A stretch of 49,212 nucleotides of DNA from Burkholderiaceae bacterium (GTDB lineage Bacteria > Pseudomonadota > Gammaproteobacteria > Burkholderiales > Burkholderiaceae_C), in contig JAFALA010000074.1 in NCBI GenBank assembly GCA_019234815.1, forward strand, positions 1-49,212, read 5' to 3'. Below are positions 16,840-26,094 of the stretch, piece after piece. The notes under the pieces were generated by a model. The model had not been told where the DNA came from. It ran no database searches and worked only from the letters and a program-made list of their open reading frames with translations. The translations under genes and the position numbers were made by a program. Every line of letters begins with the position of its first letter. Position 1 is the stretch's first letter.

Positions 16840-17367
16840 TCAACCGGCTTGGTCATGCCGCTCGAAGTACAGGCGATCAAACCATGCGCCGCCCAGCTCG
16901 AAGCTGCGGGTCGAGCGCCCGAATTGCACGAAGCCGTTGCGGCGCAGCACCTGGACCGAGCCGATGTTCTCAGGCCGGGCGGTGGCCTCGACGCGGACGA
17001 GGCCGTGCTCGTGGAAGGCCTTCAGCAGGACCAGACGCACCGCTTCGCTGGCGATGCCCTTCCCAGTCTCGGCGCCCGCGACCCGGTACCCCAGCTCGGC
17101 GCTGTGGAAGTGGGCGCGCTTGACCTGGGTGAGATTGGCCCGGGCCACCAGTTCGCCGCGCTCATTCCTGACCAGGTACTGGAAGGCCTTGCCCTTGCGA
17201 GCGTCGTTCACGGCCTCGCCGATCGCAGCCGAGACGCCGTCCGGCGTGTAGTAGGCCTGCGGCCTGGCGTTGATGTTCGCTTCGAAATAGGCGCGGTTCA
17301 CGAGCTCGAAAGCCAGCAGCTCGTCGAGATCGGCCGAGGCAATGGGTGAGAGCGTCAAGGTGGGCAT
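16840..17367 (-). CDS. GNAT family N-acetyltransferase (RimJ/RimL type)
   Basis: 175-residue acetyltransferase. The acetyl-CoA-binding motif A lies in ELGYRVAGAETGKGIASEAVRLVLLKAF, followed by VEATARPENIGSVQVLRRNGFVQFG, typical of RimJ/RimL-like protein or small-molecule acetyltransferases. Substrate unknown. It is flanked by the M16 and LytTR relics. Confidence 0.88.
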   Translation of the reverse strand: MPTLTLSPIASADLDELLAFELVNRAYFEANINARPQAYYTPDGVSAAIGEAVNDARKGKAFQYLVRNERGELVARANLTQVKRAHFHSAELGYRVAGAETGKGIASEAVRLVLLKAFHEHGLVRVEATARPENIGSVQVLRRNGFVQFGRSTRSFELGGAWFDRLYFERHDQAG

Positions 17368-17419
17368 ACGGCTTCGGTGATTGCAGGTACTCCGGGAGAA
17401 TACAGTCGGCGGCAGCCTG

Positions 17420-17629
17420 ATGACGGCGCACGACCTCTACCACCTGGAGGCGCTGGAGCACGACGACCAGCGCAACGTCGATGCCTCGTTCAGCGGCGTC
17501 AAGCTGCGCAGCGGCAAGCGCATCCCGGTCAGCCGCGGCGGCTACGAGCGCCTGAAGGACGTGCTCCGAGCCAGGCTCAACGCAGCGCCATGCCGAAGCG
17601 TTCGAGGCGCGGCGCCCAGTCGCCCTTGA
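17420..17629 (+). pseudogene. LytTR DNA-binding domain remnant
   Basis: The frame from ATG 17420 encodes FSGVKLRSGKRIPVSRGGYERLKDVL, which matches the last strands and helix of a LytTR domain of AlgR/LytR-type response regulators. No receiver domain or first half of LytTR lies upstream, and the last 53 bp run antisense into the lepB 3' end, so the frame ends in unrelated sequence. It is most likely a leftover of a response regulator gene. Confidence 0.6.
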
Positions 17630-18245
17630 TGTCGGCTGACACCAGCACGCGCACGGCGCGGCCGATCAGGCGCTCGCGCGGCACGAAGCCGAAGTAGCGC
17701 GAGTCGGCGCTGTCGTCGCGGTTGTCGCCCAGCACCAGGACCTGGCCCGCGGGCACTTTCAGCGGCGCGAAGGAATTGCGCGCCTTGACGCCTTCGAGCC
17801 ACTGCACGCGGCGCTGGGCCTGCCCGAGCGATTCGGTCAGCCGCACCGCCTTGACCGCGCCGAGGCCGGCGATGGGCTCGTCGACCTGCTCCTTCGCGTC
17901 GTATTGCGCTTCCTCGCCATTGACGAACAGCCGCTCGTGGCGCATTTCCACGGTGTCGCCGGCCACCGCCACGATGCGCTTGATCAGGCGCGTGCCGTCC
18001 TTGGGCGAGGAAAAGGTCACGATGTCGCCGCGCTGCGGATCGGCCAGGGTGGCGAGCACGTGGTCGCTGAGGGGCAGCTTGAAGTCATAGGCCACGCGGT
18101 TGACGAACACCACGTCGCCTTCGAGCAGGTTCGGTCGCATGGAGCCGGACGGGATCGGATTCCAGTCGGCGATCGCAGTGCGGAAGAAGCCGAAGCAGAG
18201 CAGGAACAGCAAAAACCCACGGTTGCTCTTGAACCAGTCGCGCAT
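17577..18245 (-). CDS. lepB: Signal peptidase I
   Basis: 222-residue inner-membrane S26 peptidase. One N-terminal membrane helix (about 9-26), then box B IPSGSMRPNL with the catalytic Ser S35, box D RLIKRIVAVAGD with the general-base Lys K89, and box E LGDNRDDSADSRYFG (about 172-186). It is shorter than the two-helix housekeeping LepB and is not next to lepA, so it is probably a second signal peptidase. AAGGAGG precedes the ATG. Confidence 0.93.
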   Translation of the reverse strand: MRDWFKSNRGFLLFLLCFGFFRTAIADWNPIPSGSMRPNLLEGDVVFVNRVAYDFKLPLSDHVLATLADPQRGDIVTFSSPKDGTRLIKRIVAVAGDTVEMRHERLFVNGEEAQYDAKEQVDEPIAGLGAVKAVRLTESLGQAQRRVQWLEGVKARNSFAPLKVPAGQVLVLGDNRDDSADSRYFGFVPRERLIGRAVRVLVSADIKGDWAPRLERFGMALR

Positions 18246-18324
18246 CTGCGCCTCCTTGACAGACAGGAGGTGCCAGCATGCCCAGCGGTCCTTAAGCCGC
18301 GCTTAAGGACCACCGAAGGCAGCT

Positions 18325-18900
18325 TCAGTGACCGGCGGCCTTCAGCTGCGCCGCCGCCTTCATCATGGTGTCGACATGGCCTTCGGGACTCATGCTCTTG
18401 TAGACCGCCGCGATGTGCGCGTCAGGCGTGATCAGGTAGGAGATGCGCGAGGACATGGACATCATCGGGATGCCGGCGTCAAAGGCCTTGGTCACCTGGC
18501 CGTCGGTGTCGGCCGCCACCGCGAACTGGCTGCGGCAGGCCTCGACCGAGAATTTCTTCAGGGTGGCGATGTCGTCGGTGGAGATCCCGATCACCGTCGC
18601 GCCCAGGGCCTTGAACTTCGGCGTGGCTTCGGCAAACTCGTGCGCCTCGATGGTGCAGCCCTTGGTGAAGGCCTTGGGGTAGAAATACAGCACCACCGGG
18701 CCGCTCTTGAGCGCCTCGGCCAGATGGAAGTGCAGGGCCTCGCCGCCCACGGTCGCCTCGACGCTGAAATCGGGCGCCTTGTCGCCTTCGTTCAAGGCTG
18801 CCAGGGCCTGGTTCGTAGCCACGAGGCCCGCCCCGCCCAGCAGCGCCCACAGCAAGGGACGAAAGACATGGGACAGAAAGGACGAGGCGCGCGTGATCAT
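18325..18900 (-). CDS. Peroxiredoxin (AhpC/TSA, Bcp-like) with N-terminal export or anchor segment
   Basis: 191 residues. A hydrophobic segment (about 14-34) ending ANQALA suggests export to the periplasm or a membrane anchor. The thioredoxin-fold domain carries PKAFTKGCTIEA with peroxidatic C82; a second Cys, C122 (VEACRSQF), may be the resolving residue. The position five residues after the first Cys, a Cys in many Bcp proteins, is His here. Role: reduction of peroxides in the envelope. AGGAAT precedes the start. Confidence 0.9.
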   Translation of the reverse strand: MITRASSFLSHVFRPLLWALLGGAGLVATNQALAALNEGDKAPDFSVEATVGGEALHFHLAEALKSGPVVLYFYPKAFTKGCTIEAHEFAEATPKFKALGATVIGISTDDIATLKKFSVEACRSQFAVAADTDGQVTKAFDAGIPMMSMSSRISYLITPDAHIAAVYKSMSPEGHVDTMMKAAAQLKAAGH

Positions 18901-19023
18901 GATGGATTCCTGAAATCGGTGAAGGCCCGACTATGCGATGGTTTGAATCTCCCTGACAAGCACTCCAGCTTCGCGGGCAGAATCGGCCCAGCATCCGCCC
19001 TCGAACTTGCCCCTGAATTTCCC

Positions 19024-20379
19024 TTGAAACCTGTCGCATTGAACCGACGCCACATGCTGCAAGCCGCTGGCAGTTTGAGCCTGGTCTGGCTGGGCGCGTG
19101 CGGCAGCATGAAGCAGGCACCAAGCTCCGCGCCGGCACCAGTACCGGCACCAGCGCCCACACCGCCTTTGCGCCGTGAATGCCGCGCCGCCTGGGTGGCC
19201 ACCGTCGCCAACATCGACTGGCCGAGCCGGCCCGGCTTGAGCGCCCCGGAGATGCAGGCCGAAATGGACCGCCTGCTCGACTGCGCCAGCACCTTGAAGC
19301 TCAACCTGCTGATCGTGCAGGTGCGCGACGCCGCCGACGCCCTCTACCCCTCGGCGCTGGAACCCTGGGCCGAGGTCTTGAGCGGCGCGCAGGGCCTGGC
19401 GCCTTCAGGCGAGGGCTATGACCCGCTGGCGCGCTGGATCGAGGGCGCGCACCGGCGCGGCATCGCGCTGCATGCCTGGATCAATCCGTTCCGGGCCCGG
19501 CACAGCAGCGCGCGCAGCCCGGCAGCTGACTCGCACGTCAGTGTGGTCCACCCGGAGTGGGTGCGTGCCTACGGCGACCAGCTCTGGCTGGACCCCAGCG
19601 AGCCCGACGCCATGGCGCACACGCTGGCGGTCTGCCGCGACCTGCTGACGCGCTACGCGCTGGATGGCCTGCACATCGACGATTATTTCTACCCCTACCC
19701 GGCACAAGACGCGTCAGGCCAGGCGCTGGAATTTCCGGACCAGCGCAACTGGAACGCCTACCAAAGTGCCGGCGGTTCGCTGTCGCGCGCCGACTGGCGG
19801 CGCGGCCACGTCAACCGCTTCGTGGCTGCGCTTTACGCCCTGGTGCGGGAATGCCGCCCTTGCACCCTCTTCGGCATCAGCCCCTTCGGCCTGCCGCGGC
19901 CGGACCTGCGCCCGCCCGGCATCAAGGGCTTTTCGCAGTACGACGCGCTGTATGCCGACGTGGAGCTGTGGCTGCAGCAAGGCTGGCTCGACTACCTGGC
20001 GCCGCAGCTCTACTGGCCGCGCGCGCAGACGCCGCAGGCCTTCGAGACCCTGCTGCGAACCTGGCAGGCGCTCAACCAGGAAGGCCGCGCCATCTGGCCA
20101 GGACTGTTCAGCAGCCAGCTCAAGGGCCCGGCGCCGGGCTGGTCGGCCGACGAAATCGTGGCGCAGATCGAGCTGGTCCGCGCTGTCGACACCTCGACGG
20201 CAGCGGCCACCGGCAGCGGCCATGTCCACTTCAGCATGTCGGCGCTGGCCCGCAACTGGGACGGCCTGGCCGACCGGCTGCGGGCCGGCCCCTATGCGCA
20301 GAGCGCCGCCCTGCCGGCCATGCCCTGGCTCGGCGAATCGCCCTGCAGCGCTGCGCCGGCACCTGAAACCGGGGCCTGA
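19024..20379 (+). CDS. DigH-like glycosyl hydrolase lipoprotein (GHL10/DUF187 family)
   Basis: About 450 residues. NRRHMLQAAGSLSLVWLGACGS is a lipoprotein signal with a Tat-like twin Arg and lipobox LGAC; a Pro/Ala linker follows. The catalytic (beta/alpha)8 domain starts RRECRAAWVATVANIDWPS and shows LDGLHIDDYFYPYP, FGISPFGLPR and WLDYLAPQLYWP, typical of the GHL10 family that includes E. coli DigH, a glycosidase for peptide-free peptidoglycan strands. The signal needs residues upstream of ATG 19054, so translation probably starts at TTG 19024 or 19039; the exact start is unsure. It is followed 47 bp later by an amidase that produces such denuded strands. Confidence 0.88.
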   Translation: MKPVALNRRHMLQAAGSLSLVWLGACGSMKQAPSSAPAPVPAPAPTPPLRRECRAAWVATVANIDWPSRPGLSAPEMQAEMDRLLDCASTLKLNLLIVQVRDAADALYPSALEPWAEVLSGAQGLAPSGEGYDPLARWIEGAHRRGIALHAWINPFRARHSSARSPAADSHVSVVHPEWVRAYGDQLWLDPSEPDAMAHTLAVCRDLLTRYALDGLHIDDYFYPYPAQDASGQALEFPDQRNWNAYQSAGGSLSRADWRRGHVNRFVAALYALVRECRPCTLFGISPFGLPRPDLRPPGIKGFSQYDALYADVELWLQQGWLDYLAPQLYWPRAQTPQAFETLLRTWQALNQEGRAIWPGLFSSQLKGPAPGWSADEIVAQIELVRAVDTSTAAATGSGHVHFSMSALARNWDGLADRLRAGPYAQSAALPAMPWLGESPCSAAPAPETGA

Positions 20380-20426
20380 CATCTGATCCGACTACGATGC
20401 GGCAAATCGTATCCACCGCTTCATCC

Positions 20427-21299
20427 ATGCACGCCCCTCCCCGCCGCAAGCCCACGGCCGCCCTGCTCCTGGCCCTGCTGCTGAGCGCCTGCGCCACGGC
20501 GCCGCAGGGCTTGCGCATCGACACCCGCTACAGCTCGGCCAACCAGGACAGCCGGGTGCAGTTCCTGATCCTGCATTTCACGGCCGGCAGTTTCCAGAGC
20601 TCGCTGCGCACCCTGACCGAGGGCGGCCCGAACAGCGCCGAGGTGTCCAGCCATTACCTGGTGCGCGACCAGCCCGTCGAGATCTACCGGCTGGTGGACG
20701 AGAGCCGGCGCGCCTGGCATGCCGGCACCAGCTTCTGGCAGGGCAGCACGAACTTGAATGCGGCCTCCATCGGCATCGAGATCGTCAACCCGGGCCTGAT
20801 CCAGGCGCCCGGCGGGCCGCGCTACGCCCCCTATCCGCAGGCCCAGATCGACGCGGTGATCGCCTTGTGCAAGGACATCGTGGCGCGCCACCACATCCGG
20901 CCCGAGCGCGTGCTCGGCCACAGCGACATCCAGCCACTGAACAAGACCGACCCGGGGCCGCGGTTCCCATGGCGGCAGCTGGCCGAGGCCGGCCTGATCC
21001 TGTGGCCGGACGAGGCGCAGGTGAGCGAGAAACAGATCAACTACCAGGGCGAGGGCCAATTGCCCGACGTGAACTGGTTCCAGGACCAACTGATCCGCTT
21101 CGGCTATGGCCTCGCGCGCAGCGGCCAGTGGGACATGGCCACGACCAGCACCCTGGCCGCCTTCCAGATGAAGTACCGCCCGGCCCGCTACGACGGCCAG
21201 CCCGACGCCGAGACCGCCGCGCTGCTGGAGGTGGTGAACCTGCCCGGCGGCATGCGGCGGCTGGCGCCGCTGCCGGTGTTCAGCGTGCCAAGGACTTGA
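20427..21299 (+). CDS. amiD: N-acetylmuramoyl-L-alanine amidase, AmiD-like lipoprotein
   Basis: 290-residue outer-membrane lipoprotein: signal MHAPPRRKPTAALLLALLLSAC with lipobox LSAC, an Amidase_2 domain (FLILHFTAGS, RRAWHAGTS, SIGIEIVNPG, VLGHSDIQPLNKTDPGPRF) with the zinc His residues and catalytic Glu/Lys visible, and a C-terminal peptidoglycan-binding domain (WFQDQLIRFGYGL, TLAAFQMKYRP). It cleaves stem peptides from muramic acid. ATG 20427 was chosen because it gives a clean lipoprotein signal. Paired with the DigH-like gene it forms a small peptidoglycan recycling unit. Its 3' end overlaps the convergent M16 gene by 20 bp. Confidence 0.93.
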   Translation: MHAPPRRKPTAALLLALLLSACATAPQGLRIDTRYSSANQDSRVQFLILHFTAGSFQSSLRTLTEGGPNSAEVSSHYLVRDQPVEIYRLVDESRRAWHAGTSFWQGSTNLNAASIGIEIVNPGLIQAPGGPRYAPYPQAQIDAVIALCKDIVARHHIRPERVLGHSDIQPLNKTDPGPRFPWRQLAEAGLILWPDEAQVSEKQINYQGEGQLPDVNWFQDQLIRFGYGLARSGQWDMATTSTLAAFQMKYRPARYDGQPDAETAALLEVVNLPGGMRRLAPLPVFSVPRT

Positions 21300-24066
21300 A
21301 GTCGCCCGCCGTGCTGAGCACGAACCCGTTGACGGAGATCAGGCGGCGCCAGGCGGCGTTGACCTGCTCCAGGCTCAAGGCCTTGAGCCGGGCCTCCTGT
21401 TCGGCCTCGTAGCGCCAGTCGAGCCCGACCTCGCCATAGCCGATCAGCGCCGAGGCCAGGCGCGCGTCCTTGGTGCGCGACTGCATCCAGGACTCCTGCA
21501 CGTCCTTCTTGGCGCGCTCCAGCTCGGCCGCCGTGATGCCTTCGCTGCTCATGCGGGCCAGCTCAGCGCGTATGGCCTCGATGATGCGCTCGCGGTTCTG
21601 CGGGGCGAAGCTGCCGCTGATGGTCAGCGATGCGTCCTGCCCGAAGTCGGGCACCGCCAGTCCGGCGCCGACGCCATAACTCAGTCCCTGCTCGCGCCGC
21701 ACGCGGGTGCTCAGGCGCGTTTCCAGGCCGCCGCCGCCCAGCACGTGCACGGCCACCATCAGGGGCAGGTAATCGGCATCGCGGTGGTTGAGCTCGAAGT
21801 TCAGCTTCATCTTCAGGATGGCGCTGGTCTTGTCGTCAGCCTGCACGTCGAAGCGCGCGGCGGGCACGGTCACGGCCTTGGGCACGTGACGCACATAGGC
21901 CGGCGCCTCGGACTTTTTCCAGTGGCCGAACAGCTGGTCCAGTTGCTCTGGGAATGCGGACGGGATCGCGCCCACCACCGCCACCTCGGCCAGCTGGGCC
22001 GACCAATAGTCGCGGTAGAAGCTCTTGACGTCGTCCAGCGTGGTGCGGCGCCATTCGTCGATGTCCTCGTCCAGGCTTTCGATGTAGTCCGGGTCGCCCT
22101 TGTGGACGCCGCGCGCCGTGTTGTAGTGCAGGCGCGTGACCTCCGAACGCAGGACGTTGAGGTCCTGGCGCGAGGCCTCCAGCGCCGCCAGGTGCTGCCC
22201 GCGGATGCGCTCGAAGTCCTCCGCCGTGAAGCGCGGATGCTGCATCAGGTCGGCCGCGATCTTGAGCGCGTCGACCAGGGTGTCCTTCTCGGCCGTCAGC
22301 TGCAGGGTCACGCCCTGGTTGCCGCTCTCCAGGTTCAGGTCGGCCTTCAGGCGCACCAGCTCGTCGCGCAGGCGCTGCTTGTCCCAGGCCTCGCTGCCCT
22401 CGAACATCAGCTCGCCGATCATCGAGGTGCCCAGGCGCGGCAGGGTCTGCGGCAGGTCGCCCCAGCGCAGCTGCATCTGCAAGGTCACGGCGTTGCCGCG
22501 CGTCTGCTTGGGCAGCTGCCACAGCCGGATGCCGCTGGGCAGGATCAATGCCTCGGTGCGCTTTTGCAGCGCAGCCGGCGTGGGCGCGAACACCTCGCCG
22601 GCCTCGACCTTGGGCGGCGCCTTCAGCTGCGCCAGGCGCTCGGCCAGCGGCGGGGCCGCGGGAATGCTGACGCGCTCGACTTCGGCCGCCGGCAGGTAGC
22701 GGCCCAAGGTCCGGTTGGCGGGCTGGAAATAGGCCTTGCGCACGCGCTCGACGTCGGCCAGCGTGACCTTGGGCAGGTCGTCCATCAGCTGGAACAGCAG
22801 GCGCCAGTCGCCGGCGCCAAGCAAGGTCGAGATCTGCTGGATCAGGCCTTCGGGGTTCTTCATCTGCTCGCGGTACGACAGCAGCGCCAGGTCGCGCACC
22901 CGCTTCAGCTCGGCTTCGTCGAAGGGCGCGCCTGCGCGGCCTTCCACCTGGTCGAGCAGGATCTTCTCGACCTTGTCGACGTCGCCCTGCGGCGGCAGCA
23001 CGGCATAGGCGCTGGCGCCGCTGGGATCGAATCCGCCGAGGCCGCCCATGCCCGAGGCGACCGCCAGCTGCGTCTCGACCAGCGACTTGTACAGGTGGCC
23101 GGCCGGCTCCATGGACATCAGGAACTCATAGACCAGCAGGGCCGCGGTGTCGGGATGGCCCATCGCCGGCACATGGTAGTAGGCCTGCAGGACAGGCTGG
23201 CCGCCGATGCGGCGCACCACCACCGAGCGCTCGCCGTCGTGCGCGGGCTCCACGGTATAGGGCACCGGCATGGCCTCCTTGGGCCGCGAAAGCGGGCCGA
23301 AGGCGCGGCCGATCAGCTGCAAGGTTGCGGCGGGATCGAAGCGCCCCGCCACCAGCACCGTGGCGTTGTCGGGCCGGTAGAAGCGCTTGTAGAAGGCCTG
23401 CAGGCGCTCGATGGGAACGTTCTCGATGTCGCTCTTGGGGCCGATGGTGGCGTGGCCATACGGGTGCCAGTCGTAGGCCACCGAGGTGACGCGCTGGCTC
23501 AGCACCTGCACGGGCTGGTTCTCGCCGCGCTCGAACTCGTTGCGCACCACCGTCATTTCCTTGTCGAGGTCGGCCTTGGCGATGAAGGAATGCATCATGC
23601 GATCGGCTTCCAGGTCGATCGCATAGGCCAGCGTGCCGGCGTCGGCATTGAAGCTGCCGAAGTAGTTGGTGCGGTCCGCCGTGGTGCTGCCGTTGAAGCG
23701 GATGCCGCGCTTGGCAAACTCGTCGGGAATGTCGCGATGCTTGGGCGTGCCCTTGAACAGCATGTGTTCCAGCAGATGCGCCATGCCGTACTCGCCCTGC
23801 GACTCGAAACGGCTGCCGACCCGGTAGGTGATGTTCACCGTGGTGGTGTTCTGTGCCTCGTCGGGAAACAGCAGGATCTGCAGGCCGTTGGGCAGCCGGT
23901 ATTCCTGGATGCCGCCGAGCTCGCGCACGAAGCGGGGCGTTGTGACGGCATCCGTCGCCCTGGCGGCCGCCGCTGGTCCCGCCTCCAGCGCTTGCACAGC
24001 CGCCACTGGCGACAGCGCCAGAACGCAGACCCACACCGACCACTTCATCACGAAAGAACGCTTCAT
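21280..24066 (-). CDS. M16 family zinc peptidase (pitrilysin type), exported
   Basis: 928-residue two-repeat pitrilysin. It has a signal peptide (about 1-27) and an active N-terminal half with the inverted zinc motif HLLEH (H97, E100, H101) and the distal ligand E177 in VVRNEFERGEN. The second, inactive half ends with EQGLSYGVGAGL, SGSFAPQNRERI and VLSTAGDF. Probably a periplasmic oligopeptidase. A relic of a related gene lies 4.5 kb away (16210-16785). Confidence 0.94.
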   Translation of the reverse strand: MKRSFVMKWSVWVCVLALSPVAAVQALEAGPAAAARATDAVTTPRFVRELGGIQEYRLPNGLQILLFPDEAQNTTTVNITYRVGSRFESQGEYGMAHLLEHMLFKGTPKHRDIPDEFAKRGIRFNGSTTADRTNYFGSFNADAGTLAYAIDLEADRMMHSFIAKADLDKEMTVVRNEFERGENQPVQVLSQRVTSVAYDWHPYGHATIGPKSDIENVPIERLQAFYKRFYRPDNATVLVAGRFDPAATLQLIGRAFGPLSRPKEAMPVPYTVEPAHDGERSVVVRRIGGQPVLQAYYHVPAMGHPDTAALLVYEFLMSMEPAGHLYKSLVETQLAVASGMGGLGGFDPSGASAYAVLPPQGDVDKVEKILLDQVEGRAGAPFDEAELKRVRDLALLSYREQMKNPEGLIQQISTLLGAGDWRLLFQLMDDLPKVTLADVERVRKAYFQPANRTLGRYLPAAEVERVSIPAAPPLAERLAQLKAPPKVEAGEVFAPTPAALQKRTEALILPSGIRLWQLPKQTRGNAVTLQMQLRWGDLPQTLPRLGTSMIGELMFEGSEAWDKQRLRDELVRLKADLNLESGNQGVTLQLTAEKDTLVDALKIAADLMQHPRFTAEDFERIRGQHLAALEASRQDLNVLRSEVTRLHYNTARGVHKGDPDYIESLDEDIDEWRRTTLDDVKSFYRDYWSAQLAEVAVVGAIPSAFPEQLDQLFGHWKKSEAPAYVRHVPKAVTVPAARFDVQADDKTSAILKMKLNFELNHRDADYLPLMVAVHVLGGGGLETRLSTRVRREQGLSYGVGAGLAVPDFGQDASLTISGSFAPQNRERIIEAIRAELARMSSEGITAAELERAKKDVQESWMQSRTKDARLASALIGYGEVGLDWRYEAEQEARLKALSLEQVNAAWRRLISVNGFVLSTAGDFKSLAR

Positions 24067-24133
24067 CGTTTTATGCTCTCAAGCTAGGGGTCGGGGCAGC
24101 GCCCCGCGGACATGGCGACGGCGGGCGGCCGCC

Positions 24134-25327
24134 TCAGGCCAGCACGGCGGCCATGGCTCGCGCCGTGGCCTCGACGTTCTTGGTGTTCAGCCCGGCCACG
24201 CACATCCGGCCGGAACGCACCAGGTAGACAGCGAACTCGTCCCTGAGGCGGTCCACCTGCTCGGGCGTCAGGCCGGTGTAGCTGAACATGCCGCGCTGGG
24301 TCAGGAAGTAGTCGAAATTGCGGTCCGGCAGCTTGGCGCTCAGGACCTCGAAGAGCGCGTTGCGCATGGCGTGGATGCGCTCGCGCATTTCCTCGACTTC
24401 CCCTTCCCACAAGGTACGCAACTGCGGATCGGTCAGCACCTTGGCCACGATCTGGCCGCCGTGGCGCGGCGGGTTGGAGTAGTTGCGGCGGATGGTGAAC
24501 TTGAGCTGGCCCAGCACGTTGTTGGCCTGCGCCGCGTCGGGGCACACCGCCGACAGGGCGCCGCAGCGTTCGCCGTACAGGCTCATGCTCTTGGAGAAGC
24601 TGTTGGCAACGAAGAAGGACAGGCCGGCATCGGCCATGGCACGGATCGCGAAGGCGTCTTCCTCGATGCCGTCGCCATAGCCCTGGTAAGCCAGGTCCAG
24701 GAAGGGCAGCAGCTCGCCTGCCTGCAGCACCGGGATCAGCTCGTCCCACTGCAGGGGCGTCAGGTCCACGCCCGTGGGGTTGTGGCAGCAGGCGTGCAGC
24801 AGCACCACGCTCTTGGGCGGCAAGGCCTTGAGCGCTGCCAGCATCTCGGCGAAACGCAGCCCGCCGGTGGCCGGGTCGTAGTACGGGTAGGTCTGCACCG
24901 TCAGGCCCGAGCCCTCGAACACGGCGCGGTGGTTGTCCCAGGTGGGATCGCTCACATAGACGACGCTGTCGGGAAAATAACGCCTGATGAAATCGGCGCC
25001 GACCTTCAGGCCGCCGCTGGAGCCGACGCCCTGGATGGTGGCCACGCGGCCGGCCTGGACGACTGCCGAGCCGGCACCGAACAGCAACTCCTGCACGGCG
25101 CTGCGGAAATTGGCGGCGCCCTCCATGGGCAGGTAGGGCCGGGCGCCGGCTTCGGCCACGACCTGCAGTTCGGCCTGGCGGACCGAGTCCAGCATGGGAA
25201 TCCGGCCTTCGTCATCGAAATAGATGCCGATGGACAGGTTGATCTTGCCCGGCCTGGGATCCTTCTGGAAGGCTTCGTTCAGGCTGAGAATCGGGTCGCC
25301 GGCATAGGCTTCGACGTGTTGGAACAT
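24134..25327 (-). CDS. tyrB: Aromatic amino acid/aspartate aminotransferase
   Basis: 397-residue class I PLP enzyme of the AspC/TyrB subgroup. It begins [26 protein letters not shown] and shows [24 protein letters not shown] and the PLP lysine K246 in [13 protein letters not shown], with a late [10 protein letters not shown] and the substrate-carboxylate Arg near RSGRMCVAG. It transfers amino groups between aromatic amino acids or aspartate and 2-oxoglutarate. Assignment to TyrB rather than AspC is uncertain. Confidence 0.92.
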   Translation of the reverse strand: MFQHVEAYAGDPILSLNEAFQKDPRPGKINLSIGIYFDDEGRIPMLDSVRQAELQVVAEAGARPYLPMEGAANFRSAVQELLFGAGSAVVQAGRVATIQGVGSSGGLKVGADFIRRYFPDSVVYVSDPTWDNHRAVFEGSGLTVQTYPYYDPATGGLRFAEMLAALKALPPKSVVLLHACCHNPTGVDLTPLQWDELIPVLQAGELLPFLDLAYQGYGDGIEEDAFAIRAMADAGLSFFVANSFSKSMSLYGERCGALSAVCPDAAQANNVLGQLKFTIRRNYSNPPRHGGQIVAKVLTDPQLRTLWEGEVEEMRERIHAMRNALFEVLSAKLPDRNFDYFLTQRGMFSYTGLTPEQVDRLRDEFAVYLVRSGRMCVAGLNTKNVEATARAMAAVLA

Positions 25328-25388
25328 GGCAATCTCCTGACAAGAGTCTGATTATCGCCACGTACGCGCGCCAGCCCTCATTCAACCG

Positions 25389-25880
25389 TCATGCAGCCTT
25401 CAGCGCGACCTCGATGTCGCCGCGCAGGCCTTCGGGCGCATCGGTCGGCGCATAACGCTCCAGCACCCGGCCGTCGCGGCCGACCAGGAATTTGGTGAAA
25501 TTCCACTTGATGGCCTGCGTGCCCAGCAAGCCCGGCTTCTGCGCCTTGAGCCATTGCCACAGCGGATGGGCCTCGGCGCCGTTGACCTTGATCTTTTCCA
25601 TCATCGGGAAGGTGACGCCGTAGTTCAGCTCGCAAAACGAGGCGATCTCGCTGTTGCTGCCCGGGTCCTGGCCGCCGAATTCGTTGCTGGGGAAACCGAT
25701 CACGACCAGCCCCTGCGCGGCATAGTCTTTCCAGAGCTGCTCCAGCCCCTTGAACTGCGGCGTAAAACCGCATTCGCTGGCGGTGTTGACGATCAACATC
25801 ACCTTGCCGCGCTGCTGCGCGAGATCGACGGGCGCGCCGGTGATCGACACCGCGCTGAATTCGTAAATGCTTTGCGTCAT
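25389..25880 (-). CDS. Glutathione peroxidase (BtuE/GpxA type)
   Basis: 163-residue thiol peroxidase of the Gpx family. The catalytic tetrad is visible: C37 in NTASECGFTPQ, Q71 in GFPSNEFGGQDPG, W126 and the neighbouring Asn in KWNFTKFLV. The active residue is Cys, not selenocysteine, so reduction is probably thioredoxin-linked. ATG 25880 (MTQSIYEFSA) gives the normal family length. It lies 61 bp upstream of tyrB on the same strand. Confidence 0.93.
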   Translation of the reverse strand: MTQSIYEFSAVSITGAPVDLAQQRGKVMLIVNTASECGFTPQFKGLEQLWKDYAAQGLVVIGFPSNEFGGQDPGSNSEIASFCELNYGVTFPMMEKIKVNGAEAHPLWQWLKAQKPGLLGTQAIKWNFTKFLVGRDGRVLERYAPTDAPEGLRGDIEVALKAA

Positions 25881-26094
25881 GACAAGCTCCACTGCAGAAG
25901 CCATCGATCATAGGGCGCCGCGCCAAAGCCTGCAGCGCAGCGCTCTTCCCAGGGTTTCTAGCATGGCGCGCCGGGCGGACAAGATATTCCAATCGGACCC
26001 GCCTCAGACCCGCTCATTGCACGCTACATTTCGGGGTCAAGACTGCCCCGGTCTGGCCCCGCCCTTCATCGTCTTGCATATTGGAGAGTCGCTC

